Source: Nitrospirales bacterium
GTDB lineage: Bacteria > Nitrospirota > Nitrospiria > Nitrospirales > UBA8639
Direction: 5' to 3'
DNA: 43,081 bases
NCBI GenBank assembly: GCA_021603905.1
Contig: BQIU01000028.1
Coordinates: forward strand, 1 to 43,081
The translations under genes and the position numbers were made by a program. Shown in pieces: positions 17,924 through 26,831 of this stretch. Position 1 is the first letter of the stretch. Every line of letters starts with the position of its first letter. The notes beneath the pieces were generated by a model. It was not told the DNA's origin and searched no databases. It worked only from the letters and a program-made list of their open reading frames with translations.

Positions 17924-20900
17924 ATGGCGTTGGATATCAAAAGTTCCATTGATATGGTTGACCTTCAGAATAATACTCCCAAACTTCCACTAACCAGCAT
18001 TTTAGCCTTGGTGGCCATGGTCAGCGGCCTCTTAGTCTCTCAAGCTCCGTTGAAAACATCACGGCCCATTGGCAAGGAAGTGGAAAGTCCGGTCTTTGTG
18101 AAACATGAGCGTGTAGAATCCCGTCTCTGGCAAGATCCCTTTGAAGCTATTACAACCCACCTGAACAAAGAGCATGCGTTTGAGAAAAAGCCTCATACGC
18201 CTTCTCATGACCCTCACCGTTTGAGTGAGTTAGCACACACGATTCTTTCGCTAGCACCAAACAAATCATCCTTTACCATTATGCCGGTCATGGTAGATGG
18301 AAGTCCGTATTCCAGCGGAGTGGAGTCGCGCCTACGGCATCGTTATGCCATTGTTTCCGCGCTTGGAGCTGCAGAGTATTTGCCCGAGACGTCGGAATAT
18401 ATTCGTTTTTTCAATTGGACTCGGAAGCCCTGTGATTCCTCACAATGTCCATCATTGGTCGTTCCGGTTGAATGGTATAAACCCAAACCCAGCCTTGGTG
18501 AGGAGGCGCCGCAGATTTTAATTGTCTGGCTCAAAGGGCAGAACTTCAATGACCAACCGTTAGAAGGACTCGCTCACCTGGTTAAGAGTTTCAAAGAAGA
18601 TTTTTACCCAGCGAGCAGTCGATTTAAAATTTTAGGACCACGGAGATCTGATGCTCTTCGCACTATGGTTAAGGAAATTAAAAGTTCTTTGCCTGCATTG
18701 AATCCGCTACAGGGTGTGGAAATCTTTTCTTCTTGGTCCACTGCAGATGACACCTACTTGATAGGAGATTCGCCCATTAACTCTAGAAAATCGTTGACTT
18801 CGATAGGAGATCCCTCGACTTGCTCCAAAGATACGTTGGCAACCTCGGCTACAACGACCACAGCATCCGCTGGAATGAGCAAAGTCGTCGAGAAATTCAA
18901 ACAAGCAGGCATTTCTCTAATTCGGACCATTGGGACCGATGCAAAATTAGCTAAAGAACTCATTGATGAATTGAAGCTGCGGAAGGTCGATGTCACTGCC
19001 CCTTGTACGAAACAGGAATGTTCTCATCATGTCGCATTAATTTCAGAATGGGATTCGTTGTACGGACGAGTATTACCCAGAACCTTTGTTGCTGTTGCCG
19101 AAAATATGAAAGAAGATGAATCAGGGTCGAAATTCGAAGAACACATTAATATCCTTCGTCGAAACGTTTGGCCGTGTTGGGCACACCATTACTCTTATTT
19201 GGCTGGGTTGGATGGCGAGCTTCCGTTTATGTCCGATGGTAAAAATAAAACAGAAAATCTGTTCAATGAAAAAACAGGCGGAAAAGCGAAACGCATACCG
19301 GTAGGCATGGAACGCCCAGAAGGTGGAGGGCAGTTAGATTACCTTCGTCGATTAGCCAAAACTCTTAAAAAGGCTGAAGCCAATATTCCTGGAGGATTTC
19401 AGGCCATTGGCGTTCTCGGAAGCGATGTCTACGATAAGCTCTTGATCCTCCAGGCGTTACGAAAAAGTTTTCCTCAGGCTATCTTTTTCACAACTGATCT
19501 GGATGCTCTTCTTGTCCACCCAGAACAATGGGACTGGACCCGCAACCTCGTTGTCGCTTCACATTTTGGATTGGAACTTCAACACGATCTTCAGCAAACA
19601 ATTCCCCCCTTTCGAGACAGTTATCAAACCGCGCTGTTCTTTTCCGTACAGCAAGCCTTAAAAGAGAAAGAGGAAAGACAGTTTATGACTGACGTTCCAC
19701 CAAGAATTTTTGAGATTGGCCATTACGGTCCATTTGATTTGAGTGCACTGACACCCACTGGGCCCCATCCTAAACGCCCAGACCTAGATCCAGACACAGG
19801 TTATCCGAATCTATTCAATTGGCTACTCACCTTTCAGATCATCACAGCAATCATTCTTTTGTTGAGCTGCGCAATTTTGATGAGCAGCCATGTATGGACG
19901 ATGTTTGTAAGGCTTGTGACTCAACGTACGTTTTGGGTCGCGATGGTGGCGAGCCTTAGTCTCATCATCGGGCTAATATATTGGGCCTTAAGTGATGGAG
20001 CGGAGGGCGAGCCCTTTGTCCTGACAGAAGGAATCAGTGTCTGGCCAACACAAGGGTTACGCCTCTGGTCTTTCTTTTTATGCGGAGTCTTTTTTCTATA
20101 TTCGAGGTGGAGTCTGCGTAATAATGAAATTCAATTGAGAGATACGTTCAGCCTACCAGAGCTACCACAAGATCACCCTCAGGGTTCGTGGCGTCAGCAG
20201 TTGATGGGTATTCATCACTGGGTCCCCCAACCATTACGGCATCACGATATTGATCAGTTGTGGACCAACTATTTATCACTGGGGCTCTGGAAGAATCGAT
20301 GGATGCGATTTGGATTACCAGCCATTCTCTATCTCTGCGTAGGTTCCTTATTGATGCAAATGTTTGATTCACCTCATACCCCTTGTCGTGGTCCGGCTTG
20401 CTTTTTGATTAACAAAGTCGTCTTAGCATTGAGTGTATTGAGCATGATTCTCTTGATTTTCTTTGTGGTGGATGCCACGAGTCTTTGCCGGCGATTGATT
20501 AAACATCTTATCGAAGAATCGATTCAATGGCCGGACGGTTTATTAGAATTTGAGGCCAAGAAACGAGGTGTAAAAAAATGTCATGTCCATGAATGGCTGA
20601 TTATTGACTTGATTGCCCAGCGGACAGCGGTCATCGGACATCTCATTTATTATCCTTTTATTATTGTGTTTCTTATGGCTGTGGCTCGGCATTCGGATTT
20701 TGATCGCTGGGATCTTCCCGTGAGCCTTGCCATTTTAATAACGTTGAATATTGCCTATGCGTTTGGGAACGCCATCGGGTTACGAAGATCGGCGGAGAAA
20801 GCCAGAACAATAGCCCTTGCCACATTGAAGACGAAGCTATTGCCGTTAGATGAACAAATCCCATCTGAAAAAGAATCCCGAAAGCAAATTGAGCGTGCTA

Positions 20901-21034
20901 TCGAGGCGATTACCAATAATCATTCTGGCGCCTTCCTCCCGGTTACGGCACATCCCATATTCGGAGCCATCGCTTTGCCTTCTGGTGGATATGGGCTCGT
21001 CCTCCTCACTGAATATCTCGCGAATACCATTTGA
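17924..21034 (+). CDS. large polytopic membrane protein with extracytoplasmic domain, 1036 aa
   Basis: One N-terminal hydrophobic helix (about 22-40) is followed by a soluble region of nearly 580 residues and then about seven hydrophobic helices (near 625-650, 665-688, 712-730, 800-820, 832-852, 905-930 and 938-960). The soluble part contains alternating strand/helix runs such as AIGVLGSDVYDKLLILQALRK and AIFFTTDLDALL, which remind me of type-1 periplasmic-binding or receptor-like folds; this is inference only. I recognise no named family. No clear Shine-Dalgarno precedes the ATG at 17924, and an ATG at 17954 is possible. Position and strand suggest a partnership with the upstream hydrolase, perhaps as its sensor or transport partner. 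Confidence 0.7.
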   Translation: MALDIKSSIDMVDLQNNTPKLPLTSILALVAMVSGLLVSQAPLKTSRPIGKEVESPVFVKHERVESRLWQDPFEAITTHLNKEHAFEKKPHTPSHDPHRLSELAHTILSLAPNKSSFTIMPVMVDGSPYSSGVESRLRHRYAIVSALGAAEYLPETSEYIRFFNWTRKPCDSSQCPSLVVPVEWYKPKPSLGEEAPQILIVWLKGQNFNDQPLEGLAHLVKSFKEDFYPASSRFKILGPRRSDALRTMVKEIKSSLPALNPLQGVEIFSSWSTADDTYLIGDSPINSRKSLTSIGDPSTCSKDTLATSATTTTASAGMSKVVEKFKQAGISLIRTIGTDAKLAKELIDELKLRKVDVTAPCTKQECSHHVALISEWDSLYGRVLPRTFVAVAENMKEDESGSKFEEHINILRRNVWPCWAHHYSYLAGLDGELPFMSDGKNKTENLFNEKTGGKAKRIPVGMERPEGGGQLDYLRRLAKTLKKAEANIPGGFQAIGVLGSDVYDKLLILQALRKSFPQAIFFTTDLDALLVHPEQWDWTRNLVVASHFGLELQHDLQQTIPPFRDSYQTALFFSVQQALKEKEERQFMTDVPPRIFEIGHYGPFDLSALTPTGPHPKRPDLDPDTGYPNLFNWLLTFQIITAIILLLSCAILMSSHVWTMFVRLVTQRTFWVAMVASLSLIIGLIYWALSDGAEGEPFVLTEGISVWPTQGLRLWSFFLCGVFFLYSRWSLRNNEIQLRDTFSLPELPQDHPQGSWRQQLMGIHHWVPQPLRHHDIDQLWTNYLSLGLWKNRWMRFGLPAILYLCVGSLLMQMFDSPHTPCRGPACFLINKVVLALSVLSMILLIFFVVDATSLCRRLIKHLIEESIQWPDGLLEFEAKKRGVKKCHVHEWLIIDLIAQRTAVIGHLIYYPFIIVFLMAVARHSDFDRWDLPVSLAILITLNIAYAFGNAIGLRRSAEKARTIALATLKTKLLPLDEQIPSEKESRKQIERAIEAITNNHSGAFLPVTAHPIFGAIALPSGGYGLVLLTEYLANTI

Positions 21035-21217
21035 ACTCCATTGGACGCGTGCAAGATTACGATCTTCGAAAAAAGAGGAACCATATGGACAATGCTTGAA
21101 TAGGCATCATCACATTCTAAACAACTGCCGCTCTTTCCCATACACAATCTTCTGCAAAAAACGAACAGGCACTTCGTTTTATAATTATGAGAAATCTGTC
21201 AAACCGCGGACAGCGAT

Positions 21218-21409
21218 CATGGCTTTTAGGCCCAAAAGCTGAGATGTCCGCACCGGGCTTAAATCGAGTTAATCAAGTATAGTCTCCAGACTCTCCATCG
21301 AAGCTAACGTCAGTTGCTCTAGTTGGCCATCGGCACCTTCAATTCCTTCCCTTTTCTTATCATTTTCTGGAATGAGTATGTTCCAATGGGTCATTGTCTT
21401 CTTTGCCAT
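21218..21409 (-). pseudogene. truncated, frameshifted copy of the cupin gene
   Basis: This minus-strand stretch aligns end to end with 14655-14847, the first 64 codons of the cupin gene, at roughly four matching bases in five by eye. It opens MAKKTMTHWNILIPEND and keeps EGIEGADGQLEQLTLA. It then loses frame at a net one-base deletion and hits a stop, although FKPGAD..AFGPKSH can be read in a shifted frame. Nothing matching the second half of the cupin follows. A ribosome-binding-like GGAGG is retained. Confidence 0.85.
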
Positions 21410-21531
21410 TATTTAACCTCCTTTGTTCTGGAATTATTTTTCCTCGCCACCTAAGGCTTTAACAATTTTCTGAAATAATCCGAGAAAGATACATGATAAC
21501 AAACGCTCGAAGTTCGTAGGAGAAGGGCCAC

Positions 21532-22623
21532 GTGTATACTATTGCCATTCAACCGGATGATGTCCCGCTAGCCAGTGGACGACGTCAATCGTTTTCTCAT
21601 CGCTGGGTAGAATTGTCACGAGCATCCGGATATAACATTCGAATCGTCGATGTGTACGACGAAGAACATTTATTTTCTCAGCTCCAAGGTTCCGATGCGT
21701 TTATGTGGGCATTTTGGAATGCATCAACAAGCCGTGAACTCGGTAAACGTATGATGTCAGCGCTCTATCATACTGGAAACTTGATCACCTTCCCGAACTG
21801 GCGAACCTGTTGGTTCTTTGAAGATAAAATTTCTCAACGCTATTTACTGGAGGCACGCGGCATTCCAACGCCAAAAACGTGGGTGTTTTGGCGACGTCAA
21901 GATGCAATAGATTTTCTAGGACATTCTAAGTATCCCATCGTACTGAAGCTCGCATTCGGAATATGCTCAGACAATGTGTGCTTACTTCGCAATTTCGAAG
22001 ACGGCGAATATTGGGTGTCTAAACTTTTCAAAGAAGGGGTAGCGTCGTTAAAAATTCCAAACCCAAGACCCTTACTTCGAGAAATTGCAGCACGAGGACG
22101 TGATGCAGCAAAAGCATTGTTAGGGATGGACGCACGGTCATATAGCTTACCGCCGGATATCCAGAGAGGTTGTGTCTTATTTCAAGAATTCATCCCAGGC
22201 AATGATCACGACTTACGAATTGTTGTGATTGGATATAGGGCATTTGCGTTTCGACGAATGAATCGACCAGGCGATTTCCGAGCAAGTGGCAGTGGATTAA
22301 TTGATTGGAATCCGCAAGAGATAAACGAAGCATCAATCCATTTGGCATTGAGCATTGCGAAAAAACTTGGGCAGCAGGTGATTACATTCGACATTGTGCA
22401 TCGAAACCACGAACCGTACGTTGTTGAAGTAAGCTACTATTACGAAGCTTGGACGGTTTTCGAATGTCCGGGACATTGGACCTTGAAAGAACATACTTCC
22501 ACCAACACACTTCAATGGATTGAAGGAAAGACAAAACCTGAAGATGCGATATTCATTGATCTTCTCAATGAAATAGAGGAAAATCGCTCGGCCAAGTCAG
22601 TCGGGGACCAGGGTAGCGGCTAG
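21532..22623 (+). CDS. ATP-grasp domain protein, 363 aa
   Basis: The GTG start follows AGGAGAAGGGCCAC with good spacing. The N-terminal 110 residues form a pre-ATP-grasp domain. YPIVLKLAFGICSDNVCLL (134-152) holds the ATP-binding Lys139 and glycine loop, CVLFQEFIPGNDHDLRIVVIG is the hinge and purine-binding strand, and PYVVEVSYYYE near residue 300 matches the metal-binding E/N region. It resembles RimK-like ATP-grasp proteins found beside polysaccharide or natural-product genes. Substrates are unknown. It is unrelated in detail to the ATP-grasp gene at 3490 and has no obvious partner nearby. Confidence 0.8.
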   Translation: MYTIAIQPDDVPLASGRRQSFSHRWVELSRASGYNIRIVDVYDEEHLFSQLQGSDAFMWAFWNASTSRELGKRMMSALYHTGNLITFPNWRTCWFFEDKISQRYLLEARGIPTPKTWVFWRRQDAIDFLGHSKYPIVLKLAFGICSDNVCLLRNFEDGEYWVSKLFKEGVASLKIPNPRPLLREIAARGRDAAKALLGMDARSYSLPPDIQRGCVLFQEFIPGNDHDLRIVVIGYRAFAFRRMNRPGDFRASGSGLIDWNPQEINEASIHLALSIAKKLGQQVITFDIVHRNHEPYVVEVSYYYEAWTVFECPGHWTLKEHTSTNTLQWIEGKTKPEDAIFIDLLNEIEENRSAKSVGDQGSG

Positions 22624-22895
22624 CCTCAACTGGCTAGGAGAAAGATTCGGTACAACACAAGAGCATCAAAAACAATGTTACAATGTCATTCATCGTAACT
22701 CCCTCCAAGGTAAAGTATCTACAATTCTTACAAACGAAAAACCTTTTACTCTACCTGACTAGCGCGTTCCCTCAACAATGGTAGTATGGTAATATCCCAA
22801 GTACGGTATGGAAATTCAGTATTTCGGTATACGTTTCGCAATCATACCCCCTCCTCCTACATCGACGTTATTAACATCGGAGGTTTTCCTTCTCC

Positions 22896-24182
22896 ATGAA
22901 CTCTTCCTTGCTCAAGAGTACTGGCCTTGCCATATTGATTGCCTTAGCCGGGTTTGTGCTGGCCTATCAGTTTGTAGAACCAGCCCCGCCGAAGGTCATC
23001 ACTCTGGCCACGGGCAGTGCCACTGGTGCCTACCATGCCTTCGGCCTTGCCATGCAGGATATTTTAGCGGACAACGACATCGAGCTCAAACTCCTGAATA
23101 CCGCCGGCAGCGATGACAATGCGGCATTACTAGCAGAAGGAACAGTCGATATCGCATTGATGCAAGGCGGCACACCAGTGGACTCGGTGCCAGGAGGCGA
23201 AAAATTACGAGGGCTCGCCAGTTTGTATTACGAACCCTTATGGATCTTTCACCGAATAGATCCACCACCAACAAAACTCTCGGAGTTGGCCGAGCTACGG
23301 GTAAATCGAGGAGTTCCAGGCAGCGGGACGAGGAGACTGACGGATGAACTACTCGTGTTAAACAATGTCGCGGGTAAGAAATTTAGCGAATTGAATAATG
23401 CCACGGCCAGTAAAGCTCTCCGGGCCGGCAAATTAGATGCGTTATTTATGGTAAGCGGGGAAAAATCGTCGGAGGTTCAAACTCTGCTACGAGCACCAGG
23501 AATTGCGCTGATGAACCTGCCACGGGCAAAAGCCTATCACCTGCACCGTCGGTATTTATCTCCAGTAAGCTTACCACCCGGTGCTATCGACCTTGCCAAT
23601 GAACGTCCACCAACCCAACTGAACTTAATTGCCGTGACAGCCATGCTGATAGCTCGAAAAGACCTGCATCCGGCGTTAGTCGATCTCCTGCTGTTATCGG
23701 CACCCAAAATCGTCGGAAGCGCCGGACTATTTCACGAAGAAGAACAGTTTCCATCGGGAGAGTACCTGTCCATCCCGTTGAGCAAAGAAGCCCAGCGCTT
23801 TCACAAACGTGGACCATCGTTCCTACAGCGCTTTCTGCCATTTTGGGCCGCCACCTTAATTGATCGACTTGTGGTGATGCTGATTCCGCTGGCGGCGCTC
23901 GTCATCCCTCTATTCAAGCTTTTCCCACCTCTCTACCGTTGGCGAGTTCGTTCCCGCATCTATCGATGGTATGAGGATCTACAACGTATCGAGTCACGTC
24001 TAGACACCGGCAGTGCCACGTCAGAGGAACTCGCCGAAGCCGTGGTCAAACTAGAAACAGAGGTCAAGCATGTCGAAACTCCGCTGTCCTACGCCGACCA
24101 ACTCTACCATTTGCGCGACCACATTGATCTCGTCCGCACACGGATCAATCAGGAAACCTCAAAGAGACAACAGTCCTCGTAA
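22896..24182 (+). CDS. TAXI family TRAP-type solute-binding protein, 428 aa
   Basis: The protein has an N-terminal hydrophobic segment (9-24) and a binding-protein core starting ITLATGSATGAYHAFG (35-50), the usual TAXI opening. NTAGSDDNAALLAEGTVDIALMQGG and a GSGTRRLTDELL segment follow. A second hydrophobic helix (about 325-343) and a C-terminal charged coiled region (350-428) make it membrane-anchored at both ends, unlike simple secreted receptors. TAXI receptors usually deliver organic acids to TRAP permeases, but no permease gene is in the window. The ATG follows ATCGGAGGTTTT. A decayed copy of its last 55-60 codons lies at 28885-29058. Confidence 0.88.
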   Translation: MNSSLLKSTGLAILIALAGFVLAYQFVEPAPPKVITLATGSATGAYHAFGLAMQDILADNDIELKLLNTAGSDDNAALLAEGTVDIALMQGGTPVDSVPGGEKLRGLASLYYEPLWIFHRIDPPPTKLSELAELRVNRGVPGSGTRRLTDELLVLNNVAGKKFSELNNATASKALRAGKLDALFMVSGEKSSEVQTLLRAPGIALMNLPRAKAYHLHRRYLSPVSLPPGAIDLANERPPTQLNLIAVTAMLIARKDLHPALVDLLLLSAPKIVGSAGLFHEEEQFPSGEYLSIPLSKEAQRFHKRGPSFLQRFLPFWAATLIDRLVVMLIPLAALVIPLFKLFPPLYRWRVRSRIYRWYEDLQRIESRLDTGSATSEELAEAVVKLETEVKHVETPLSYADQLYHLRDHIDLVRTRINQETSKRQQSS

Positions 24183-24486
24183 TGTACTATTAATTCACCA
24201 ACCAAGAGATCTATCCGTGTGTTCGATCGTGCTCCTCCAGGGTCCAGCATAAAAAAACAGAACCAACATGATTGAACTCCCAATACAGGAGATTACGACT
24301 CATACCATGTTGGGCATGCGTCGTAATGACGAGGCTAATCCCGGAGTATATATGCATACCTACATAAACAGCGGATTAGCAGTAAATACTCAGTTATAAA
24401 TAATTCACGAAGAGCTAATTTCTATGAATAGCTCCAAATTTAATCGAGTCTGACCCCTAAAAAATGAATGGCATATTTGTTCTTTT
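24183..24486. other. convergent intergenic region, no gene seen
   Basis: About 300 bases between converging genes with no supportable frame. A GAGTCTGACCCC string near 24446, of a type often seen in dispersed intergenic repeats, occurs once. Confidence 0.35.
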
Positions 24487-25476
24487 TTAAGGCTTCCAGT
24501 TTTCAATCGTCGCGGTTGAGACGGGTACGATATTTTCTCGAAGGTACTTATCAAAAAACGCCTTGACTCTAACGTCTGCGACCGTGTTGAAGTTGCCGTG
24601 CCCCGCCCCTTTGACGATGACGAAATAACTTGGCACGCCGGTATTGCGCAACACCGCATCTATTCTCACGGCCTGGTCATAGGGAACCGTGCGATCCTCT
24701 GTCCCATGAATGGTCAAGACCGGCGCGTCATTCGGCGTGATGTATGTGATGGGTGAGGCGGCTTTTGCCTTATCGGTGTATTCACGCAAAAGGCCGCCAA
24801 TGAGCATTGCCTCCGGGGCGTTCGCTTGGGTCCGGTCAATGTCGCTCGGTTGACCAATGATCGCCATGATCTCCGACACGCCGAAGAAATTGGCAACTCC
24901 CTGAACTTTACTGCTTACGCCCCTATATGGACCAATGTCCCCTTCAAGTTCCGGCACGTCGTCACTCACGCCAAGCATCAGGGCCAGATGAGCACCCGCG
25001 CTTCTGCCTAAGACGCCGATGTGGTCGGCGTCGAACCCGTACTTCGCGGCATTAGCCCGAACCCAGCGAATAGCCGCCTTGCTATCGTGAATCTGTGCAG
25101 GCCATTGCGCCTCGCCGGACAAACGGTATCCGATCGATACGCCTGCATACTGCCCAGAGCGAAGAAAGGGCATCAGCCTGCCTGCCCCATCGGACTTGTC
25201 GCCATGAACCCAACCGCCGCCATGGATAAATACAATCACCGGCAATTCTTCGGTTGCTCGTCCTTTCGGCAGATACACATCGAGCCGATGCCGGGGATTG
25301 TCGCTCTTGGCATACGGAACGTCGAACAGGAAGGTGATGGGCTCTCCTTTGCGTTCGTCCACTGACATCGTGCCGGACTTGTCGAATTTTCGCTCGTCCT
25401 TTGTAGCCCCCTGAGCTAATAGCGGGGCGGCAAAGAATGTTGAAGTGATGACCAACAAGACGACTATGCGCCTCAT
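24487..25476 (-). CDS. exported alpha/beta hydrolase (carboxylesterase type), 329 aa
   Basis: A clear signal peptide (residues 1-21, ending LLAQG) directs export. The catalytic core follows the BD-FAE/HSL esterase layout: oxyanion-hole VIVFIHGGGW (80-89), nucleophile elbow VLGRSAGAH with S159, acid in HGTEDRTVPYDQ, and His in GAGHGNF. Such enzymes cleave short-chain esters of sugars or peptidic substrates. Its base composition looks richer in G+C than neighbours, which hints at recent acquisition. The start ATG follows GGAGGCCTCC at close range. It converges with the TAXI gene. Confidence 0.9.
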   Translation of the reverse strand: MRRIVVLLVITSTFFAAPLLAQGATKDERKFDKSGTMSVDERKGEPITFLFDVPYAKSDNPRHRLDVYLPKGRATEELPVIVFIHGGGWVHGDKSDGAGRLMPFLRSGQYAGVSIGYRLSGEAQWPAQIHDSKAAIRWVRANAAKYGFDADHIGVLGRSAGAHLALMLGVSDDVPELEGDIGPYRGVSSKVQGVANFFGVSEIMAIIGQPSDIDRTQANAPEAMLIGGLLREYTDKAKAASPITYITPNDAPVLTIHGTEDRTVPYDQAVRIDAVLRNTGVPSYFVIVKGAGHGNFNTVADVRVKAFFDKYLRENIVPVSTATIENWKP

Positions 25477-25689
25477 GGAGGCCTCCTGGGTTAATTGTGC
25501 CAGAACGTGCTACGCAGTAGCTGTCTTCCACTTTGAAAAACTTGCCTGACCGCTGAACGCCAACAACTGGTGGTAATGTAAAATAACTGACAACGGAAAT
25601 GTGTCAGGATCCTTATTGGCCCAATAATCAACGACAGGCTCAACCTCTAATTCAATTCATGCGGCTAACAATCCAGGCTACTAAGAAAA

Positions 25690-26511
25690 TCACTCGGCAA
25701 AACGTGCCAGGATAAAGGTTCGATCCCGTTCTTTTTGGCTTAGAAATTCACTCTTATATCCTGATTTCTTTTTTGCCTTCCTCAGTCGATTGGCTTCTTC
25801 ACGAAAAAATTCGACTAAAGAATTCACCGCTTTCTGAATCTTCCCTGCCTCACTACTTTCGATAGTCTTTTCCAACAATGAATTAATCACCACTCGAAGA
25901 AAGTTTCGATTTCTCCCATTCAGAAAGTCAGAAAGTTCTACAGCCAATTCAGGGTGTAATTGTCTAAATCCAGCAATGTTGGTGTATGGTATTTTTGGAA
26001 ATTTCTTCAAACGTTGGCTGGGTTCACGGTGTCCAAGAAAATTCAATATCCGAACTAAAGAATAATAAGCCTCTTTCGTGAGATCCCGAGAACGGTATAC
26101 ACCATGCATCTTGAATACCGTATTGACGAACGCTTCCGGGTCTGTTGAATAACAAAGATAGAACACACGGTCGTTATATCCTACGCCAAGGGCGGGATAC
26201 ATGAAGGAAAATGCGCCAGAAATATTGAATGTGGGCTTGAGCTCTTGAATGAGTTGGTTTTCCAATAACAACGCTTCTTTTTCAGATTCAACAACATGGA
26301 ACGTCAAGGCCGTGGCAACCCGAACCATTTCACGCATTTTTCTATGAGCCTTGTTTCTCGTTGTATTTCTGTACTGCCTGAATCGATCGCGTAAGTTCTT
26401 CGCTTTTCCAACATAAATCGTTTTCGCTTCAACTTTGAATTCGTACACACCGGCACTCGAAGGCACAGAATCCATAAATTCTATTCCAAAGACCTTGTCG
26501 AAGAGATTCAT
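25690..26511 (-). CDS. GIY-YIG nuclease-domain protein (UvrC N-terminal-like), 273 aa
   Basis: The N-terminal domain has GVYEF (21-25), IYVGKAKNLRDRF (32-44) and EKEALLLENQLIQELKPTFN (78-97), the tyrosine, arginine and glutamate landmarks of GIY-YIG endonucleases in the UvrC/Cho style. The C-terminal 170 residues lack UvrC's UVR, RNase H-like and HhH parts, so this is a stand-alone nuclease and not UvrC. It might act in repair, as Cho does, or on mobile DNA. Start choice is unsure: ATGs at 26511 and 26517 both lack a good RBS, and a TTG at 26553 is less likely. Confidence 0.8.
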   Translation of the reverse strand: MNLFDKVFGIEFMDSVPSSAGVYEFKVEAKTIYVGKAKNLRDRFRQYRNTTRNKAHRKMREMVRVATALTFHVVESEKEALLLENQLIQELKPTFNISGAFSFMYPALGVGYNDRVFYLCYSTDPEAFVNTVFKMHGVYRSRDLTKEAYYSLVRILNFLGHREPSQRLKKFPKIPYTNIAGFRQLHPELAVELSDFLNGRNRNFLRVVINSLLEKTIESSEAGKIQKAVNSLVEFFREEANRLRKAKKKSGYKSEFLSQKERDRTFILARFAE

Positions 26512-26831
26512 TCCCATAAGAAAAGTCTTGCATTCTAGAATAACTTTACACAACTAGCAAAATTGAGTGAATGAAAAAGACCGCACGAACCTTTTCAACC
26601 TAGACTCACCGTGACATCGAGTCGATTCAGCCTTTCCGATGCATAAAAAATAGTGTAGCCTGCCTTGCAGGATGATAGAAAGCACATTTCTCTCTCGATC
26701 GTGAAATATATCCTAACCAAACGCCTTAGCCTTCCAGCAATTCATAAGTCCGCAAAAGTATTGACAGTAATTTCTTATGGTGAGATGGTTAGAAATATCG
26801 TCATACAAACGTCAGTAAAACCAGGACACCC

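Noticed and set aside
25720..25750. GGTTCGATCCCG string resembling a tRNA T-arm
   Set aside because: It lies inside the GIY-YIG coding sequence and no cloverleaf can be drawn around it.
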